Assembly: GCA_035456205.1 (NCBI GenBank)
Contig: DATIDQ010000046.1
Coordinates: 1 to 5,334, forward strand
DNA length: 5,334 bases
Direction: 5' to 3'
Origin: UBA7239 sp035456205
Lineage (GTDB): Bacteria; Pseudomonadota; Gammaproteobacteria; Pseudomonadales; UBA7239
Shown piece after piece: positions 1 through 5,334 of this stretch (within the stretch, counting starts at the first letter, position 1; each line of letters starts with the position of its first letter). A program made the position numbers and the translations under genes. The notes beneath the pieces were generated by a model. That model saw only the letters and a program-made list of their open reading frames with translations, had not been told where the DNA came from and ran no database searches.

Positions 1-1236
1 CTTCAAACCTTTCTGTTCGATAACAGTATCTACCGCACCACCTTCATTCCACAAAATCTCGAATACCTGTTTGGCTATTTTTCCAGAGATTGTGCCGTCT
101 TTGATACGCGCGATTAAATCACCCAGTTGTGCGCTGGATACCGGGCTGTGCGCCAGATCCAGGCCAGCACGGTTGAGGGCGGCAGATAAATCGCCGATTA
201 CCCAGTTCGCTGCCAGTTTTGCATCACCAGAAACCGTTACAACCTGCTCATAAAAAGCAGAGGTCACACGCTCGGCACTCAACAAGCTGGCGTCATAGGC
301 AGATAAACCATATTGTTCGATGAAGCGTTTTTGTTTGGCATCCGGCAATTCAGGCAAAGCTGCTTTTAATTCTGCGACGTAACTGTCTTCAATCACGACT
401 GGCAACAGGTCCGGACATGGGAAATAACGGTAATCGTTAGCCTCTTCCTTGCTGCGCATGGAACGCGCTGTTTTCGTGTCACCGTTATACAAACGGGTTT
501 CCTGAATCACGCGACCACCGTCTTCGATCACATCAATCTGGCGCTCCATTTCCAGCTTGATCGCTTCTTCCATAAAACGGAATGAATTCAGGTTTTTGGT
601 TTCTGTGCGTGTTCCCAGCACTTCACCTTTCTTGCGCACGGAAATATTGACATCAAAACGCATGGAACCCTGTGCCATTTCGCCGTCACAAATACCGAGC
701 GTGGTAACAATACCGTGCAGTTTTTTTGCAAACGCCACCGCTTCTTCTGCAGTGCGCATATCCGGCTCGGTCACAATTTCAATCAACGGTGTGCCAGCAC
801 GGTTCAGATCGATACCGCTCTGCCCTGCATAATCTTCATGCAGTGATTTTCCTGCATCTTCTTCCAGATGTGCGTGATGGATACGAACACGTTTCGTGCT
901 GCCATCCGCCAGATCAATGTCCACATGCCCGGCACCGACAATCGGCTCAGCCAACTGCGTGGTTTGATAGCCTTTTGGCAAATCGGGATAAAAATAATTC
1001 TTGCGCTCGAACACTGAACGTCTGGGAATTTCAGCGTCAATAGCCAACCCGAACATCAGCGCCATGCGCACCGCTTCTGCGTTCAATACCGGCAAAATGC
1101 CGGGCAACGCCAGATCAATCGCACAGGCTTGGGTATTCGGCTCTGCACCAAATGCGGTGGAGCTGCCAGAAAAAATCTTGGTTTTGGTGGCCAGTTGCAC
1201 ATGAATCTCAAGGCCAATAACGGTTTCCCAACTCAT
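1..1236 (-). CDS. gatB: Aspartyl/glutamyl-tRNA(Asn/Gln) amidotransferase subunit B, GatB (3' end cut by the window edge)
   Basis: GatB is the subunit of the cytoplasmic GatCAB complex that binds the mischarged tRNA and activates its Glu or Asp side chain with ATP before amidation. I translated 412 open codons from the ATG at 1236 to base 1 without a stop. Family landmarks are in order: VIGLEIHVQLAT (residues 6-17; E10 and H12 match the metal/active-site positions I recall for this family), NYFYPDLPKGYQ (80-91), HLEEDAGKS (123-131), GTPLIEIVTEPD (148-159), GSMRFDVNIS (190-199), TKNLNSFRF (213-221) and YRYFPCPDLLPV (269-280). From about residue 300 the helical GatB/YqeY-type tail domain begins. 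The family is usually about 480 residues, so roughly 70 C-terminal residues lie outside the window. The start overlaps the gatA stop (ATGA), which suggests translational coupling. GGAG at 1248-1245 sits 8 bases before the ATG. Nothing suggests a pseudogene. Confidence 0.97.
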   Translation of the reverse strand, partial: MSWETVIGLEIHVQLATKTKIFSGSSTAFGAEPNTQACAIDLALPGILPVLNAEAVRMALMFGLAIDAEIPRRSVFERKNYFYPDLPKGYQTTQLAEPIVGAGHVDIDLADGSTKRVRIHHAHLEEDAGKSLHEDYAGQSGIDLNRAGTPLIEIVTEPDMRTAEEAVAFAKKLHGIVTTLGICDGEMAQGSMRFDVNISVRKKGEVLGTRTETKNLNSFRFMEEAIKLEMERQIDVIEDGGRVIQETRLYNGDTKTARSMRSKEEANDYRYFPCPDLLPVVIEDSYVAELKAALPELPDAKQKRFIEQYGLSAYDASLLSAERVTSAFYEQVVTVSGDAKLAANWVIGDLSAALNRAGLDLAHSPVSSAQLGDLIARIKDGTISGKIAKQVFEILWNEGGAVDTVIEQKGLK

Positions 1237-2690
1237 AGTGAGATCTCCGTTGGCGCTTGTGTATGCCAATCACTAACTCGCTGGTAACGGTGCGCCACAT
1301 TCAGCATACGCGCTTCATCAAAATAATTACCAATAATCTGCAAACCCACCGGTTTGTTATCAACAAAACCACAAGGCAATGACATACCGGGCAAACCGGC
1401 AAGATTGGTCGCAATGGTGTAAATATCTTCCAGATACATGGCAACCGGGTCACTGCCCTTCGAGCCAAATGCAAACGCAGGCGACGGCGACGTCGGCCCC
1501 ATAATCACATCGACTTGCTTGAAGGCTTCGATAAAATCCTGCTGGATCAAACGGCGCACTTGCTGTGCTTTCCGGTAATAGGCATCGTAAAAACCGGCAG
1601 ACAATGCATAAGCGCCAACAAGAATCCGGCGTTTCACCTCTTCACCAAAACCTTCTGCACGCGAACGACAATACAGATCATTGAGGTCTTGTGGTTTATC
1701 GCAACGGTAGCCGTAACGCACGCCATCAAAACGCGATAAATTCGCTGAACATTCTGCCGGTGCAATCACGTAATACGCTGGCACGGCGAGTGAAGAATGC
1801 GGCAGTGAAATCTCTACCAGCGTCGCACCCAGTTTTTCGTATTCGCGCAAGGCATTTTGCACTTGCTCTGCAGTGTTTGCATTCAGACCTTCACCAAAAT
1901 ATTCACGCGGTACACCGATTTTCAGGCCGCGCAAATCGTTGTTCAAATCAGCAGTGTAATCAGGCACGCTGCGATCCAGACAAGTAGAATCCTTCGGATC
2001 AAAACCCGCCATTGCACCCAGCATCAACGCTACATCTTCTGCGGTGCGCGCCATCGGACCCGCCTGATCCAGACTGGAAGCAAACGCGATCATGCCCCAG
2101 CGAGAAACGCGCCCGTAAGTAGGTTTCAAACCGGTAATGCCACACAGTGCAGCAGGTTGACGAATGGAACCGCCGGTATCGGTTGCGGTTGCACCGGGCG
2201 CAAGACGCGCGGCAACACAGCTTGCACTACCGCCGGATGAACCGCCCGGCACGCACGTTGTATCCCACGGGTTTTTTACTGCACCATAAAAACTGGTTTC
2301 GTTGGATGAACCCATCGCGAATTCATCCATATTGGTTTTGCCCAACATGACCATGCCAGCCGCACGATATTTTTCTACCACGGTAGCGTCATACGGTGAA
2401 ATAAAATTATCCAGCATGCGTGAACCGCAGCTGGTACGCACACCTTTCGTGCAAAAAATATCTTTGTGTGCAAACGGCACGCCAGTCAGAAAATCGGCTT
2501 TACCGCTGGCGCGGCGAGCATCAGCAGCATCCGCTTCTGCCAGGGCAAGATCAGCCGTCACGGTGATAAAACTGTTGTAGTTTTTATCAAAGCGCACAAT
2601 GCGATCCAGATAATGTTGTGTCACTTCACGACTGGAAAACTGTTTATCTGCCAGTGCTTGCGCGGTTTGTGCGAGTGTAAGGTTATGCAT
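1233..2690 (-). CDS. gatA: Aspartyl/glutamyl-tRNA(Asn/Gln) amidotransferase subunit A, GatA
   Basis: GatA is the glutaminase of GatCAB. It hydrolyses glutamine and passes ammonia to the GatB active site. It belongs to the amidase-signature family with a Ser-cisSer-Lys triad. Numbering from my chosen start, K76 lies in GVPFAHKDIF, the cis-serine is about S151 in VPGGSSGGSA, and the nucleophile is S175 in DTGGSIRQPA. Other family blocks are LGKTNMDEFAMGSSNE, KPTYGRVSRWGMIA, YYVIAPAE, SRFDGVRYGYR, YLEDIYTI and LAGLPGMSLPCGF, ending in a VSDWHT tail. The length of 485 residues is typical. The frame stays open to a GTG at 2705, but that GTGAGG is better read as the Shine-Dalgarno sequence for the ATG at 2690 (GAGG, 9 bases of spacing). 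MHNLTLAQ also matches the usual GatA N-terminus. The gene lies 11 bases after gatC and overlaps gatB by 4 bases. The amidase chemistry is certain from the motifs; which tRNA species is amidated cannot be read from this window. Confidence 0.98.
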   Translation of the reverse strand: MHNLTLAQTAQALADKQFSSREVTQHYLDRIVRFDKNYNSFITVTADLALAEADAADARRASGKADFLTGVPFAHKDIFCTKGVRTSCGSRMLDNFISPYDATVVEKYRAAGMVMLGKTNMDEFAMGSSNETSFYGAVKNPWDTTCVPGGSSGGSASCVAARLAPGATATDTGGSIRQPAALCGITGLKPTYGRVSRWGMIAFASSLDQAGPMARTAEDVALMLGAMAGFDPKDSTCLDRSVPDYTADLNNDLRGLKIGVPREYFGEGLNANTAEQVQNALREYEKLGATLVEISLPHSSLAVPAYYVIAPAECSANLSRFDGVRYGYRCDKPQDLNDLYCRSRAEGFGEEVKRRILVGAYALSAGFYDAYYRKAQQVRRLIQQDFIEAFKQVDVIMGPTSPSPAFAFGSKGSDPVAMYLEDIYTIATNLAGLPGMSLPCGFVDNKPVGLQIIGNYFDEARMLNVAHRYQRVSDWHTQAPTEISL

Positions 2691-2699
2691 CGATAAAAA

Positions 2700-2705
2700 C
2701 CTCAC
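2700..2705 (-). promoter_or_regulatory. gatA ribosome binding site that decides its start
   Basis: Read on the minus strand the bases are GTGAGG, followed by nine bases and the ATG at 2690. The same six bases contain the gatC stop codon TGA and the alternative in-frame GTG. The GAGG core at a normal distance favours ATG 2690 over GTG 2705 as the gatA start. Confidence 0.7.
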
Positions 2706-3004
2706 TCGATCACTTTGGGTACGAGGAACAGGCCATCCTGCACTGCCGGCGCGATAGCTTGCAGAACTTCACGCTGGTCTGGCTCGCTCACCACATCGGC
2801 ACGCAGGCGCTGCACGGCGTCCAGAGGATGTGCCATCGGCTCGATGCCAGTGGTATCTACCGCCTGAAGCTGGTCGATCAAAGCCAGCACGTCACCAAGG
2901 CTATTAGTGGTGCGGACAAGGGTAGATTCATCAAGCGCTATGCGCGCCAGACGTGCGAGCTGCTCTACTTGTTGACGTTCAATTCGTTGATGTTCAGTGG
3001 CCAT
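2702..3004 (-). CDS. gatC: Aspartyl/glutamyl-tRNA(Asn/Gln) amidotransferase subunit C, GatC
   Basis: GatC is the small subunit that wraps around the GatA-GatB interface and stabilises the complex; it has no catalytic site. The 100-residue product has the normal family length. It shows the N-terminal helix VEQLARLARIAL, the segment LALIDQLQAVDTTGIEPMAHP, the block QRLRADVV and the conserved end APAVQDGLFLVPKVIE. Starts further upstream in frame exist (ATG at 3010, GTG at 3070). I prefer ATG 3004 because GGAG at 3015-3012 is 7 bases away from it, the family N-terminus begins just before this helix, and the predicted promoter -10 box (3064-3059) would place the GTG upstream of the transcript. 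It is the first gene of gatC-gatA-gatB. Its TGA lies inside the gatA Shine-Dalgarno sequence, so translation of the two is probably linked. Confidence 0.96.
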   Translation of the reverse strand: MATEHQRIERQQVEQLARLARIALDESTLVRTTNSLGDVLALIDQLQAVDTTGIEPMAHPLDAVQRLRADVVSEPDQREVLQAIAPAVQDGLFLVPKVIE

Positions 3005-3058
3005 CCACATACTCCGGAAGGGGGCGTCTGGGGGGGTATCTTGAAAGCCGGGCAAAGT

Positions 3059-3086
3059 ACCATATTTCACCCGATAAATCCGTCAA
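3059..3086 (-). promoter_or_regulatory. Candidate sigma-70 promoter for gatCAB
   Basis: On the minus strand TTGACG (3086-3081, five of six matches to the -35 consensus) is separated by 16 bases from TATGGT (3064-3059, four of six matches to the -10 consensus). Transcription would start near 3052, giving a leader of about 48 bases before the gatC ATG at 3004. The -35 box overlaps a small inverted repeat, CCGT-CAAAA-ACGG at 3080-3092. The call comes from consensus matching by eye and has not been tested. Confidence 0.5.
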
Positions 3087-3101
3087 AAACGGCAGTTTAC
3101 C

Positions 3102-3145
3102 TTGCCCAAAGCCCTTGTCATTGTTAGAGTTGCGCGCCTTACAGT
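3102..3145 (+). promoter_or_regulatory. Candidate promoter(s) for the mreB-xseB-ispA operon
   Basis: Two overlapping readings are possible. The first is TTGCCC (3102-3107), 17 bases, then TAGAGT (3125-3130), with four of six matches in each box. The second is TTGTCA (3115-3120, five of six), a long 19-base spacer, then TACAGT (3140-3145, four of six). Either gives a leader of roughly 30 to 45 bases before the mreB ATG. Neither is strong, and a start further upstream cannot be excluded. Confidence 0.35.
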
Positions 3146-3157
3146 GGGCGTCTGCCC
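3146..3157 (+). other. Short GC hairpin in the mreB leader
   Basis: GGGC (3146-3149) and GCCC (3154-3157) can pair around the four-base loop GTCT, shortly after the candidate mreB promoters and 24 bases before the ATG. It has no following T-run, so it is not an intrinsic terminator. It may protect the 5' end of the mRNA or may be chance. Confidence 0.25.
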
Positions 3158-3181
3158 GTGCTCTCAACCAGGTAAACTTTC

Positions 3182-4216
3182 ATGTTCAAGAAATTCCGTG
3201 GGATGTTCTCTAATGACCTGTCGATCGATCTCGGCACGGCGAACACCATCATTTACGTACGCGGTCGCGGTATCGTGCTGGACGAACCATCCGTGGTCGC
3301 CATCCGCCACCATAATGGCCAGAAAATTGTTGAGGCCGTGGGCATCGAAGCCAAGCGTATGCTAGGCCGTACCCCCGGCAACATCACCGCTATTCGCCCG
3401 TTGAAAGACGGCGTTATTGCCGACTTCCAGGTCACCGAAAAAATGCTGCAGCACTTTATCAATAAAGTGCATGAAAACAGCTGGATGCGCCCTAGCCCGC
3501 GCGTGCTGATCGGTGTGCCTTGTAAAGCCACTGAAGTAGAAAAACGTGCCATCCGTGAATCGGCTCTCGGCGCTGGCGCCCGCGACGTGCGCCTGATCGA
3601 TGAACCCATGGCAGCCGCTATCGGCGCCGGCCTGAACGTGGAAGAAGCCAATGGTTCGATGGTCGTGGATATCGGCGGCGGCACCACAGAGATCGCCATC
3701 ATCTCCCTGAACGGCGTGGTGTATGCAGATTCCGTGCGTATCGGCGGCGATCGCTTTGACGAAGCCATCATCAACTATGTGCGCCGTAACTACGGCAGCA
3801 TCATCGGTGACGCCACCGCTGAACGCATCAAGAAAGAAGTCGGCTGCGCTTTTGGTGGCCGTGAGCTGCGTGAAATTGATGTACGCGGCCGCAATCTGGC
3901 TGAAGGTGTACCTCGCCAGTTCACACTGAATAGCGATGAAATTCTGGAAGCCCTGCAAGAACCGTTGGCAGGTGTTGTGCAGGCTGTGAAAGGCGCACTG
4001 GAACAATCACCACCAGAACTCGCGTCTGATATTGCAGAAAACGGTATTGTGCTGACCGGTGGTGGCGCGTTGTTGCGCGACATCGATCGCCTGCTGATGG
4101 AAGAAACCGGTTTGCCGGTGATCATTGCAGAAGATCCGCTGAGCTGTGTAGCCAAAGGCGGTGGCAAAGCGCTTGAGATGATGGATCGCCTGCACCTCGA
4201 CCTGCTATCTACCTAA
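3182..4216 (+). CDS. mreB: Rod shape-determining actin homologue MreB
   Basis: MreB forms ATP-dependent antiparallel filaments on the inner face of the cytoplasmic membrane and guides the elongasome (RodZ, MreC, MreD, RodA, PBP2) during side-wall synthesis. The 344-residue product has the usual length. It begins with the amphipathic membrane-binding segment MFKKFRGMF. The actin/Hsp70 ATPase motifs follow: phosphate 1 DLGTANT (16-22), connect 1 with DEPMAAAIGAG (140-150, E141 the likely catalytic glutamate), phosphate 2 DIGGGTTE (163-170) and adenosine loop IVLTGGGALL (289-298). RIGGDRFDEAI (186-196) and VRGRNLAEGVPR (234-245) are MreB signatures that separate it from DnaK and FtsA. D140 stands where E. 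coli and Pseudomonas, as I recall them, have E; the tail HLDLLST also differs slightly. The ATG at 3182 fits the family N-terminus, with a weak AGG site 9 bases upstream. The expected mreC does not follow; xseB starts 10 bases downstream. Confidence 0.98.
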   Translation: MFKKFRGMFSNDLSIDLGTANTIIYVRGRGIVLDEPSVVAIRHHNGQKIVEAVGIEAKRMLGRTPGNITAIRPLKDGVIADFQVTEKMLQHFINKVHENSWMRPSPRVLIGVPCKATEVEKRAIRESALGAGARDVRLIDEPMAAAIGAGLNVEEANGSMVVDIGGGTTEIAIISLNGVVYADSVRIGGDRFDEAIINYVRRNYGSIIGDATAERIKKEVGCAFGGRELREIDVRGRNLAEGVPRQFTLNSDEILEALQEPLAGVVQAVKGALEQSPPELASDIAENGIVLTGGGALLRDIDRLLMEETGLPVIIAEDPLSCVAKGGGKALEMMDRLHLDLLST

Positions 4217-4219
4217 GGA
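4214..4219 (+). promoter_or_regulatory. xseB ribosome binding site overlapping the mreB stop codon
   Basis: TAAGGA is a near-perfect Shine-Dalgarno sequence 7 bases before the xseB ATG at 4227, and its first three bases are the mreB stop codon. Ribosomes ending mreB would therefore finish on the xseB loading site, which supports one shared mRNA and possible translational coupling. Confidence 0.75.
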
Positions 4220-4226
4220 AAAAATA

Positions 4227-4472
4227 ATGGCCGGCAAGAAAAAAGCTGACGGCGAACTGGATCTCGAAAGCGCACTGGAAAAACTGGAGCTGCTGGTCGA
4301 GAGTCTGGAACAAGGCGATCTCAGTCTGGAAGATTCCTTGAAAGCGTTTGAAGCCGGCATCAAACTCACACGCCAGTGTCAGGAAACCCTGGCGGTCGCT
4401 GAACAGAAAGTACAATTGCTGATCGAAAAAAACGGTGTGCTCAAAAGCGAACCGTTTGATAGCAATAACTGA
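4227..4472 (+). CDS. xseB: Exodeoxyribonuclease VII small subunit XseB
   Basis: XseB is the small helical subunit of exonuclease VII. Several copies bind each XseA catalytic subunit, and the enzyme degrades single-stranded DNA from both ends into oligonucleotides. The 81-residue product matches the family length of about 80. After a lysine-rich start (MAGKKK), LDLESALEKLELLVESLEQG and DLSLEDSLKAFEAGIKLTRQ form the two-helix core with the typical LEQGDLSLEDSL turn, and ETLAVAEQKVQLLIEKNG completes the family pattern. It has no catalytic residues, as expected. It starts 10 bases after mreB and ends 16 bases before ispA. The xseB-ispA pairing is the usual arrangement in gammaproteobacteria; mreB immediately upstream is not. 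The large subunit gene xseA is not in this window, which is normal. Confidence 0.96.
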   Translation: MAGKKKADGELDLESALEKLELLVESLEQGDLSLEDSLKAFEAGIKLTRQCQETLAVAEQKVQLLIEKNGVLKSEPFDSNN

Positions 4473-4488
4473 CAGGACAGTGATTTCA

Positions 4489-5334
4489 GTGAGCGCTGAT
4501 TTCCAGAGTTTTCTGCAATCCTGTCAACAACGCACAGCCTCAACACTCGAACAGATTCTTCCCACCCCGCTTGAACCTGCTGCACGTTTAAAACAAGCCA
4601 TGCGTTACAGCGCATTGAATGGCGGAAAACGTGTGCGTGCCACACTGGTATTTGCTGCTGCACAAGCCGTGAGTGAAAAAATACCCGACGCTATTGAACA
4701 CATCGCCTGCGCAGTGGAACTGATTCACGCTTATTCACTGGTACACGACGATTTACCGGCCATGGACAATGATGCATTACGCCGTGGCCAACCCACGTGC
4801 CATATTGCTTTTGATGAAGCCACGGCAATACTGGCGGGCGACGCGCTACAAACACTGGCGTTTGAATGTCTCACCACAGCTGATTTTTCTAGCGAACAAC
4901 GTTGCGAATTGATCCTGACTCTAGCGCGCGCTTCAGGCGCTGCTGGTATGGTTGCCGGGCAGGATATGGATTTGGCAGCAGAGGGAAAGCCGATTTCATT
5001 ATCGGAACTGGAAAGTTTACACCAGCACAAAACCGGCGCATTGATTCGTGCGAGTGTGCAACTGGGTGCAATTGCGTCCAATGCCACAGCTGAACAAAAA
5101 ACCGCTCTTGACCAGTATGCAGCAGCTATCGGTCTGGCCTTTCAAGTACAGGATGATATCCTGGATATTGAAAGCAGCACGGAAGAACTCGGCAAGCAAC
5201 AAGGCGCTGACCTTGCCCTGAATAAATCTACCTACCCCAGTCTGCTCGGTCTGGAAAACGCCAGACAACGCGCGCAGGCTTTGTACGATGAAGCCATTGA
5301 TGCGTTAACGTTATTCGATCATCAGGCGGATCCA
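4489..5334 (+). CDS. ispA: Farnesyl diphosphate synthase IspA (3' end cut by the window edge)
   Basis: IspA condenses dimethylallyl and then geranyl diphosphate with isopentenyl diphosphate to make farnesyl diphosphate, the precursor of undecaprenyl phosphate and quinone side chains. I translated 282 open codons from GTG 4489 to the edge. The motifs are GGKRVR (45-50), first Asp-rich motif DDLPAMD (87-93), RRGQPTCH (98-105), AGDALQTLAF (116-125), GMVAGQDMDL (153-162), HKTGALIRA (180-188) and second Asp-rich motif DDILD (222-226). The two-residue insertion in the first motif and the YS pair (82-83) before it match bacterial farnesyl, not longer-chain, synthases. The family is about 295-300 residues, so only a short C-terminal piece is missing. 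AGGA at 4474-4477 is 11 bases from this GTG, slightly far; a GTG at 4480 is in frame but too close to it. No ATG precedes the conserved region nearby. It is probably cotranscribed with xseB; dxs often follows but lies outside the window. Confidence 0.96.
   Translation, partial: MSADFQSFLQSCQQRTASTLEQILPTPLEPAARLKQAMRYSALNGGKRVRATLVFAAAQAVSEKIPDAIEHIACAVELIHAYSLVHDDLPAMDNDALRRGQPTCHIAFDEATAILAGDALQTLAFECLTTADFSSEQRCELILTLARASGAAGMVAGQDMDLAAEGKPISLSELESLHQHKTGALIRASVQLGAIASNATAEQKTALDQYAAAIGLAFQVQDDILDIESSTEELGKQQGADLALNKSTYPSLLGLENARQRAQALYDEAIDALTLFDHQADP

Larger units (their letters stand above)
3094..3178. repeat. 9-base inverted repeat whose right arm contains the mreB Shine-Dalgarno sequence
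   Basis: AGTTTACCT at 3094-3102 is the exact reverse complement of AGGTAAACT at 3170-3178, with 67 bases between the arms. The right arm covers AGG (3170-3172), the best ribosome binding site for mreB, 9 bases before its ATG. A transcript that included both arms could hide this site by base pairing. If transcription starts at the candidate promoters listed here, the left arm is not in the mRNA and the repeat would matter only as DNA, for instance as a protein binding site. The repeat itself is exact; any function is a guess. Confidence 0.4.

Noticed and set aside
557..1043. Overlapping plus-strand open frames of 91 and 105 codons over gatB
   Set aside because: Both are antisense to gatB, which is continuously open and conserved here on the minus strand. 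They overlap each other and lack any recognised domain.
1857..2240. A 127-codon open frame on the plus strand inside gatA
   Set aside because: It is antisense to gatA, whose full set of amidase motifs is intact. The product is low in hydrophobic order and not recognisable.
3005..3070. N-terminal extension of GatC from the GTG at 3070
   Set aside because: The extra 22 residues do not resemble GatC, run through the C-tracts, and would begin upstream of the predicted transcription start. The ATG at 3004 has a well-placed GGAG.
3080..3092. Inverted repeat CCGT-CAAAA-ACGG considered as an intrinsic terminator
   Set aside because: The stem is only four base pairs, no T-run follows, and it lies in the promoter region between divergent genes, where a terminator is not expected.
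3253..3774. A 173-codon open frame on the minus strand inside mreB
   Set aside because: It is a second antisense shadow of mreB, rich in Ser, Arg and Pro with no family pattern.
3362..4006. A 214-codon open frame on the minus strand inside mreB
   Set aside because: It lies entirely antisense to the clearly conserved mreB. Its translation has no recognisable domain and is rich in His and Ala as expected from an antisense shadow, and no ribosome binding site or own context supports it.
4731..5268. Minus-strand open frames of 118, 60 and 83 codons over ispA
   Set aside because: They are antisense shadows of ispA, which is open through both Asp-rich motifs on the plus strand.
5328..5333. GGATCC (BamHI site) at the extreme right end, considered as a cloning boundary
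   Set aside because: It lies in frame within the conserved ispA reading frame, and the left end shows no matching site. A single six-base site at an edge is weak evidence for a cloning end.

Overview
The window is a compact piece of chromosome with six protein genes in two divergent operons. All six belong to well-known bacterial housekeeping families. I see no RNA gene, mobile element, CRISPR array or phage-like sequence, and I did not find a new biological system here. The most unusual feature is the gene order on the right side.

Organism: the proteins read as gammaproteobacterial. MreB starts with an N-terminus almost the same as I recall for E. coli (MFKKFRGMFSND). GatA and GatC closely resemble pseudomonad versions as I remember them. 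The presence of GatCAB argues against Enterobacteriaceae, which use GlnRS and AsnRS instead. Base composition looks close to balanced, and codon use looks similar across the genes. A marine or soil gammaproteobacterium near Pseudomonas or Cellvibrio is my best guess, by inference only.

Left side, minus strand (3004 down to 1): gatC-gatA-gatB, in the order transcribed. These encode the three subunits of the tRNA-dependent amidotransferase that converts Glu-tRNA(Gln) and/or Asp-tRNA(Asn) into Gln-tRNA(Gln) and Asn-tRNA(Asn). The genes are packed tightly: an 11-base gap between gatC and gatA, and a 4-base ATGA overlap between gatA and gatB. gatB runs off the left edge after 412 codons. A good sigma-70-like promoter lies upstream of gatC.

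Middle (3005-3181): a 177-base divergent intergenic region with back-to-back candidate promoters, a C-rich gatC leader, a 9-base inverted repeat whose right arm covers the mreB ribosome binding site, and a small hairpin in the mreB leader.

Right side, plus strand (3182 to the end): mreB (cell-shape actin homologue), xseB (exonuclease VII small subunit) and ispA (farnesyl diphosphate synthase, cut by the right edge after 282 codons). The gaps are 10 and 16 bases, so these are probably cotranscribed. In most gammaproteobacteria mreB is followed by mreC and mreD, and xseB-ispA(-dxs) lie elsewhere. Here the two conserved blocks are joined directly after the mreB stop codon. This suggests a rearrangement that separated mreB from mreCD, a second mreB copy, or (less likely) an assembly join.
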